Shown here in pieces: positions 31,121 through 35,546 of a stretch of 35,546 bases of DNA. Below the pieces are notes generated by a model, which did not search any database, was not told the DNA's origin, and worked only from the letters and a program-made list of their open reading frames with translations. Source of the DNA: Acidovorax sp. (lineage in GTDB: Bacteria; Pseudomonadota; Gammaproteobacteria; Burkholderiales; Burkholderiaceae_C); assembly GCA_030692685.1 (NCBI GenBank), contig JAUXZO010000167.1, positions 1 to 35,546 of the forward strand, given 5' to 3'. A program made the translations under genes and the position numbers. The number at the start of each line of letters is the position of its first letter. Position 1 is the stretch's first letter.

Positions 31121-33601
31121 ATGTTCCCACAAGACCCGTTTTCGGGCGCACCAGAAGCCCTGGTGCCCCCACATGCCGGTGCGCCCTCTGCCGCATCGCC
31201 TCTTCTTGCCAATCTGAACGACGAGCAACTGGCGGCCGTCACCCTGCCCACGGGCCATGCGCTCATCCTGGCGGGGGCGGGTTCGGGCAAGACCCGCGTG
31301 CTCACCACCCGCATCGCCTGGTTGCTGCAAAACGGCTACGCCACGCCCGGCGGCATTCTGGCTGTGACCTTCACCAACAAGGCCGCCAAAGAAATGGTGG
31401 CCCGCCTGTCAGCCATGCTTCCGGTGAATGTACGCGGGATGTGGATTGGCACCTTCCACGGCCTGTGCAACCGGCTCTTGCGCGCGCACCACAAGGCGGC
31501 TGGGCTGTCACAGTCGTTCCAAATTCTGGACACCCAAGACCAGCTCTCGGCCATCAAGCGCCTGTGCAAACAGCACAACGTGGACGACGAACGATTTCCG
31601 CCCAAGCAGCTGTCGTACTTCATTGCCAACTGCAAGGAAGAAGGCCTGCGCCCCGGCGATGTGGAGACGCACGACAGCGATGCGCGCAAAAAGGTCGAGA
31701 TCTACCAGCTGTACGAAGAACAATGCCAGCGTGAAGGCGTGGTGGACTTTGGCGAGCTGATGCTGCGCAGCTACGAGTTGCTGCGCGACCACGCGCCGAT
31801 CCGCGAGCACTACCAGCGCCGCTTTGCGCACATCCTGGTGGATGAGTTTCAGGACACCAACAAGCTGCAGTACGCCTGGCTCAAGCAACTGGCGGGCAAC
31901 GAGGTGGGCGGGCGCTTTGAGGCGCGCGGCAGCGTGATTGCCGTGGGTGACGACGACCAGAGCATCTACGCGTTTCGCGGTGCGCGCGTGGGCAACATGA
32001 CTGACTTTGTGCGCGAGTTTGATGTGCAGCGCCAGATCAAGCTGGAGCAGAACTACCGCAGCTACAGCAACATCCTCGACTCGGCCAACGCCCTCATCAG
32101 CCACAACAGCCGCCGACTGGGCAAGAACCTGCGCACCACGCAGGGCGCGGGCGAGCCCGTGCGCGTGTACGAGGCCAGCTCCGACCTGGCCGAGGCGCAG
32201 TGGATGGTTGATGAGATCAAGCAGCTGGTCCGCAGTGATGGTTTTGACCGCAAGGAAATCGCCGTGCTCTACCGCAGCAATGCGCAAAGCCGGGTGATCG
32301 AATCGGCGCTGTTCAATGCCAGCGTGCCCTACCGCGTGTATGGTGGCCTGCGCTTTTTTGAGCGCGCCGAAATCAAGCACGCGCTGGCGTATCTGCGCCT
32401 GCTGGAGAACCCGCACGACGACACCAGCTTCACCCGCGTGGTCAACTTTCCGCCGCGCGGCATTGGCGCGCGCAGCATCGAGGTGCTGCAAGACGCCGCC
32501 CGCGCCGCAGGCTGCTCGCTGCACGACGCCGTGAGCGCCGTGCCCGGCAAAGCGGGCGCCAACCTGGGCGCGTTTGTGGCGATGGTGGATGTGCTGCGCG
32601 AGCAAACGCAGGGCCTGAACCTGCGCGGCATCATCGAGCAGATGCTGGAATCCACTGGGTTGTTGGAGCACTTTCGCACCGAAAAAGAAGGTGCCGACCG
32701 CATCGAGAACTTGCAGGAACTGGTCAACGCCGCCGAGAGTTTTGTCACACAAGAAGGCTTTGGCCGCGACGCCGTGGCGCTGCCGCTGGACGAGCATGGC
32801 ACGCCCCTGGGCCAGAGCGCGCAAAGCCCGGTCAGCCAGGGCTTGGACCCCAACGCGCCCGTGCTCGACGAGCCCCTGAAACCCGCCATCCCCGCCATCC
32901 CCGCCATCCCCGGCATCGTGGACATCGACACCGGCGAAACCCTGTCGCCCCTCGCCGCCTTCCTGACCCACGCTGCGCTGGAGGCGGGCGACAACCAGGC
33001 CCAGGCAGGACAAGACGCCGTGCAACTGATGACCGTGCACGCCAGCAAAGGGCTGGAGTTTGACGCTGTGTTCATCGGCGGCATGGAAGAAGGCCTGGTC
33101 CCGCACGAGAACTCCGCGAATGAACGCGACGGCCTGGAGGAAGAGCGCCGCCTGATGTACGTGGCCATCACCCGCGCCCGCAAGCGCCTGTACCTGAGCC
33201 ATTCGCAAACGCGCATGCTGCACGGCCAAACGCGCTACAACATCAAGAGCCGCTTTTTTGACGAACTGCCCGAAGCCGCGCTCAAGTGGATCACCCCCAA
33301 GCAGCAGGGGTTCGGCTCGTATGCTCCTAATTCAGGAGCTGGTAGCGCTTATGGATCAAGCGCTAGAGGCCAATTTGGCTTCAAATCTGATACTTTCGCG
33401 AGCCCGCCAGTCCCCGTGCAGAAAACCGCGCCGTCCCACGGCCTGCGCGCAGGCATCAATGTGTTTCACACCAAGTTCGGTGAAGGCAAGGTGCTGGCCA
33501 TCGAAGGCACGGGTGACGACGCACGTGCGCAGGTGAACTTTCCGCGCCATGGGACGAAGTGGCTGGCGCTGAGTGTGGCCAAGTTGACGGTGGTGGATTG
33601 A
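31121..33601 (+). CDS. uvrD: UvrD/Rep-family DNA helicase
   Basis: An 826-residue SF1A 3'-5' helicase for nucleotide-excision and mismatch repair. Walker A AGAGSGKT is at 51-58, the Walker B/DEFQD segment at 241-245, GDDDQSIYAFRGA (motif III) follows, then LEQNYRS (IV), VHASKGLEFDAVF (V) and RRLMYVAITRARKRLYL (VI). Two parts stand out. An insert around residues 560-620 carries a run of IPA units (PAIPAIPAIPGI, encoded by 9-bp tandem repeats at 32884-32919). The C-terminal tail at residues 734-756 is encoded by a copy of the dispersed palindromic repeat. ATG 31121 is favoured over GTG 31100; no ribosome binding site is visible. Confidence 0.94.
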   Translation: MFPQDPFSGAPEALVPPHAGAPSAASPLLANLNDEQLAAVTLPTGHALILAGAGSGKTRVLTTRIAWLLQNGYATPGGILAVTFTNKAAKEMVARLSAMLPVNVRGMWIGTFHGLCNRLLRAHHKAAGLSQSFQILDTQDQLSAIKRLCKQHNVDDERFPPKQLSYFIANCKEEGLRPGDVETHDSDARKKVEIYQLYEEQCQREGVVDFGELMLRSYELLRDHAPIREHYQRRFAHILVDEFQDTNKLQYAWLKQLAGNEVGGRFEARGSVIAVGDDDQSIYAFRGARVGNMTDFVREFDVQRQIKLEQNYRSYSNILDSANALISHNSRRLGKNLRTTQGAGEPVRVYEASSDLAEAQWMVDEIKQLVRSDGFDRKEIAVLYRSNAQSRVIESALFNASVPYRVYGGLRFFERAEIKHALAYLRLLENPHDDTSFTRVVNFPPRGIGARSIEVLQDAARAAGCSLHDAVSAVPGKAGANLGAFVAMVDVLREQTQGLNLRGIIEQMLESTGLLEHFRTEKEGADRIENLQELVNAAESFVTQEGFGRDAVALPLDEHGTPLGQSAQSPVSQGLDPNAPVLDEPLKPAIPAIPAIPGIVDIDTGETLSPLAAFLTHAALEAGDNQAQAGQDAVQLMTVHASKGLEFDAVFIGGMEEGLVPHENSANERDGLEEERRLMYVAITRARKRLYLSHSQTRMLHGQTRYNIKSRFFDELPEAALKWITPKQQGFGSYAPNSGAGSAYGSSARGQFGFKSDTFASPPVPVQKTAPSHGLRAGINVFHTKFGEGKVLAIEGTGDDARAQVNFPRHGTKWLALSVAKLTVVD
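32884..32919 (+). repeat. 9-bp tandem repeat inside the UvrD helicase gene
   Basis: Three perfect units of cgccatccc and a fourth, degenerate one, encoding alternating isoleucine-proline-alanine residues. The period is a multiple of three, so changes in copy number would keep the frame. Confidence 0.9.
33320..33388 (+). repeat. Dispersed palindromic element, copy 6 (inside the UvrD helicase gene)
   Basis: Reads atgctcctaattcaggagct, then ggtagcgcttatggatcaag, cgctagaggcc and tail aatttggcttcaaat. The core tagcgctt/aagcgcta is intact. The gene reads it in sense as GAGSAYGSSARGQFGFKS, the same frame as the lolA copy. It encodes part of the flexible C-terminal tail. Confidence 0.85.
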
Positions 33602-33612
33602 GCGCAGCTGCC

Positions 33613-34158
33613 GTGCCAGATACCACCCCGGTCCTTGTGGTCCTCGGCGGACTGCCTGGCGTAGGCAAGAGCACCGTTGCCCGTGCATTGCTGGCGCGCT
33701 GGCCTGCGGTGTACCTGCGTATTGACACCATCGAGCAGGCGCTGCGGGATTCCGGCGTGCTGATGGGAGGGGATGTGGGCCCTGCGGGCTACATGGCGGC
33801 CTACGCGCTGGCGCGCACCCAGCTTGCGCAGGGCTTGCCGGTGCTGGCCGATAGCGTCAACCCGCTGCCTGTGACGCGCGAGGCGTGGCGTGCGGTGGCC
33901 CGGGACACGCGGGTGCCCCTACTGGAGGTGGAAGTGATTTGCTCGGATTCCGCAGAGCATCGGCGGCGCGTGGAAACGCGGGTTGCCGACGTGCCCGCGC
34001 TGGTGCTACCTACCTGGGGCGGCGTTGTGCAGCATGACTACATCCGCTGGGTTGGCGATCGGCTGGTCGTAGACACCGCCAGCATCGATGCTGAGCAGGC
34101 AGCTGCGCGGGTGCTGGCGGCGGCGCAACAACGGCAGCGGGACTGCGCCCACGGCTGA
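33613..34158 (+). CDS. Small P-loop kinase-like protein
   Basis: A protein of about 181 residues with a P-loop GLPGVGKST near the N-terminus (VLVVLGGLPGVGKSTVARAL), a likely substrate segment YLRIDTIEQALRDSG, and a later arginine-rich lid-like part EHRRRVETRVADV. It resembles the zeta-toxin/chloramphenicol-phosphotransferase-like and AAA_33 kinase groups, in which a small metabolite or antibiotic is phosphorylated. The substrate is unknown. The start is uncertain: GTG 33613 gives a compact family-like N-terminus; TTG 33598 would overlap the uvrD stop as TTGA. It is probably co-transcribed with the helicase. Confidence 0.75.
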   Translation: MPDTTPVLVVLGGLPGVGKSTVARALLARWPAVYLRIDTIEQALRDSGVLMGGDVGPAGYMAAYALARTQLAQGLPVLADSVNPLPVTREAWRAVARDTRVPLLEVEVICSDSAEHRRRVETRVADVPALVLPTWGGVVQHDYIRWVGDRLVVDTASIDAEQAAARVLAAAQQRQRDCAHG

Positions 34159-34414
34159 ACCGCGAGGCCGTTGGCGCGGTGCGATCTCGGTAGCGGCATA
34201 GAAAATTTTGAACCCAGTTGGCCGCTAGCGCTTATCTGGAAAGTGCTTACAGCTATTGGTTCGATAGTCTTGGAGTTTGTTGGCGTTTGCCGGGGCTTGC
34301 TGGTTGGGCCGATGCACTGCCCTGAGATTTTGGGGTCTCCTCGGTGGCGATACTACAATTTTGATAGCTGCTAGCGATTATCCAGTAAGCGCTAGAGCCT
34401 GTTTTTGCTTGAAA
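34159..34414. other. Gene-free region with two palindromic elements in opposite orientation
   Basis: About 256 bases between the kinase stop and the DUF1513 stop (convergent genes). Two copies of the dispersed element occupy most of it. The 80 bases between them hold nothing I recognise. Confidence 0.7.
34201..34269 (-). repeat. Dispersed palindromic element, copy 7
   Basis: On the minus strand this reads gactatcgaaccaatagctg, then taagcactttccagataagc, gctagcggcc and tail aactgggttcaaaat. It matches the consensus blocks atagctg, aagcgctag, cggcc and the caaaat tail, and is the most diverged intergenic copy. Confidence 0.65.
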
Positions 34415-34416
34415 TC
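34350..34416 (+). repeat. Dispersed palindromic element, copy 8 (end of the DUF1513 gene)
   Basis: Reads atactacaattttgatagct, then gctagcgattatccagtaag, cgctagagcc and tail tgtttttgcttgaaat. Its right end overlaps the stop codon of the leftward DUF1513 gene. Read in sense it would give ILIAASDYPVSARA, close to the LolA signal-peptide copy. Confidence 0.85.
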
Positions 34417-35546
34417 AGCCTTGCGCCAACACCCAGTGGTTGTCCAGCCGCGCACCTTGCAGACTGCGGCCATGCGGGTGATTCACAGGCGCGGTGGACT
34501 GCGCGTTCTGCAGGCTGGCGCCCAAACCGCCCGCCCACAGCGCGCCGCCGTGCACGGCCAACGGGCAGACGTCGGGCAGCGGCACCAGCCCCCGCCATTC
34601 GCCTTGCGGCGTGTACGTGGCGATGCCGTTGGCGCGCGGGCAGCTGACGGCCCAGCCTGAGTGCGTAGCGGCCATGCTGCCGCCGTAGCCGTGGATGCTT
34701 TGCGCGATGTGCTCGGGCGTGGGCACCACGCGCAAGGCCGTGCCGTCGAACAGGGCCAGCACGGGGGCGGCGTCTTTGGCGGCGGTGTCGTCGTGCTCGG
34801 CCTGCAGGGCGATGCCCAGCAAGCGCGTGTTGTGACCGTCGGGGCTCCACGCCAGGTGGCGCAGGCTCAGGCGCTGGTCTTGCAGGCGCCATTGGCCCAG
34901 CAGTGCGCCCGTGCTTGCGTCCAGTCGCACGATGGACGAATCCATGGTTTGCAGGTCGCGCTTGGCGCGACCGGTCTCGGGTGCGGTAGGCACGCCGCCG
35001 TTGGCAACGATGAGGGTGGGGGCGCCGTTGTGGGTTGTGCGCGTGTCCCAGGTCAATTCGTGGGCGTCGACGCCGTGGGTGGGCCATTCGGCCATTTTTT
35101 GCAGGGTGCGGGTATCGCGCACGCCGATCCAGCTGGCGCCGGTTTCCGCATCCGCTTCGGTGGTGAACAAGCGGTTGCCGTCGGGGCTGGCGAGGACATG
35201 GCCGTTGAAGCTGCGCTCCCCGTCTTGCCACAGCCATTGTGGCTCTGTGCCCCGGCCGGGTTGCCAGCGCGCCAGCCAGTCGCCGGGGCGGCGCGCCGCG
35301 GCCACCACGTCACCACCTGGCAGCACGCACAGGCCGTGGGCGCGGGTGGGAACGCTGAGGCTGGTGCGAACGTTCAGGGCCTGCCCGGCGCCTGATTGCG
35401 TGGTCAGCACGCCGATGTGAAAGCTGCCTTGGTGCTCCCAGGCGGCAGCCAGTTGCACAACACCGTGCCCCGCAGCCCTGGACCACGCGGCGCGTGGCGC
35501 CAGCGCCCACACGCCCAGCCCCGCCGCCATGGCGGCCAGCGCAGCG
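34415..35546 (-). CDS. DUF1513 protein (start beyond right edge)
   Basis: At least 376 residues, running past the right edge, since codons upstream of ATG 35530 stay open and read as the end of a signal peptide (ALAAMAAGLGVWALAPRAAWS). The protein has a beta-propeller-like layout (VLPGGDVVAAARRPGDWLARW, FNGHVLASPDGNRLFTTEADAETGASWIGVRD, GVDAHELTWDTRT, IVANGGVPTAPETGRAKRDLQTMDSSIVRLD), the pattern of DUF1513 periplasmic proteins. In related bacteria DUF1513 genes stand next to imelysin and di-haem peroxidase-like genes tied to iron uptake; whether this holds here lies outside the window. The stop overlaps a dispersed repeat copy. Confidence 0.85.
   Translation of the reverse strand, partial: AALAAMAAGLGVWALAPRAAWSRAAGHGVVQLAAAWEHQGSFHIGVLTTQSGAGQALNVRTSLSVPTRAHGLCVLPGGDVVAAARRPGDWLARWQPGRGTEPQWLWQDGERSFNGHVLASPDGNRLFTTEADAETGASWIGVRDTRTLQKMAEWPTHGVDAHELTWDTRTTHNGAPTLIVANGGVPTAPETGRAKRDLQTMDSSIVRLDASTGALLGQWRLQDQRLSLRHLAWSPDGHNTRLLGIALQAEHDDTAAKDAAPVLALFDGTALRVVPTPEHIAQSIHGYGGSMAATHSGWAVSCPRANGIATYTPQGEWRGLVPLPDVCPLAVHGGALWAGGLGASLQNAQSTAPVNHPHGRSLQGARLDNHWVLAQG

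Noticed and set aside
31508..33229. 573-codon leftward open frame opposite the UvrD helicase
   Set aside because: It mirrors a clear helicase gene, is histidine/valine/leucine-rich without family motifs, and is the usual antisense frame in GC-rich DNA.

Overview
The window looks like a stretch of chromosome from a beta-proteobacterium of the family Comamonadaceae (Acidovorax-like). This rests on the high GC content, the gene orders ftsK-lolA-rarA and rpsP-rimM-trmD-rplS, a GuaC of the Firmicute-like type next to housekeeping genes, and a dispersed palindromic repeat that I recall from this family. That assignment is inference from protein style, not from a database search. I see no prophage, insertion sequence, CRISPR array or conjugative gene. 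Almost all genes are core or near-core.

Layout. 1-848: start of a leftward TPR protein of the O-GlcNAc-transferase/SPINDLY type, cut by the window edge. 1032-5530: rightward ftsK-lolA-rarA (chromosome translocation, lipoprotein chaperone, replication-fork ATPase). 5531-5859: a gene-free leader with a possible operator, hairpins and a terminator. 5860-9431: livHMGF, a branched-chain amino-acid type ABC transporter without its binding protein. 9551-10165: leftward small outer-membrane barrel. 10166-10594: a long intergenic region with an orphan terminator and a Pho-box-like site. 10595-12272: DUF47/PhoU-like protein plus Pit phosphate transporter. 12442-13666: leftward TM2-like membrane protein and GNAT acetyltransferase, separated by three 83-bp tandem repeats. 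13814-16026: the S16 operon, with a strong terminator after rpsP and a separate promoter for rplS. 16128-17887: Nudix CoA pyrophosphatase and CobD/CbiB-like membrane protein. 17935-20557: leftward M48 protease-phhB-rsgA, divergent from orn. 21485-25019: DEAD-box RNA helicase and a twin-PAS diguanylate cyclase. 25138-29532: Bcr/CflA exporter, tRNA-Lys(CTT), a 3-hydroxyisobutyrate-dehydrogenase-family reductase, an alpha/beta hydrolase and guaC. 29737-31046: two uncharacterised exported proteins. 31121-34158: UvrD-family helicase and a small P-loop kinase. 34415-35546: DUF1513 protein cut by the right edge.

The most unusual signal is a dispersed element of about 65 bp with a conserved palindromic core (tagcgctt...aagcgcta). 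I count eight copies. Four lie between genes and four lie inside reading frames: the LolA signal peptide, an internal part of RarA, the PhhB N-terminus and the UvrD C-terminal tail. All four genes stay open. The two sense copies use the same frame of the element, and the two antisense copies share another frame. This resembles the protein-coding palindromic elements known from Rickettsia. A second, unrelated G/C-rich two-hairpin repeat occurs as three tandem copies at 12886-13134 and as a diverged single copy at 25094-25147.

Starts were reassigned downstream of the longest possible start where a ribosome binding site, overlap or family N-terminus favoured it. Functions come from recognisable motifs and memory of families. 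No alignment or search was run.
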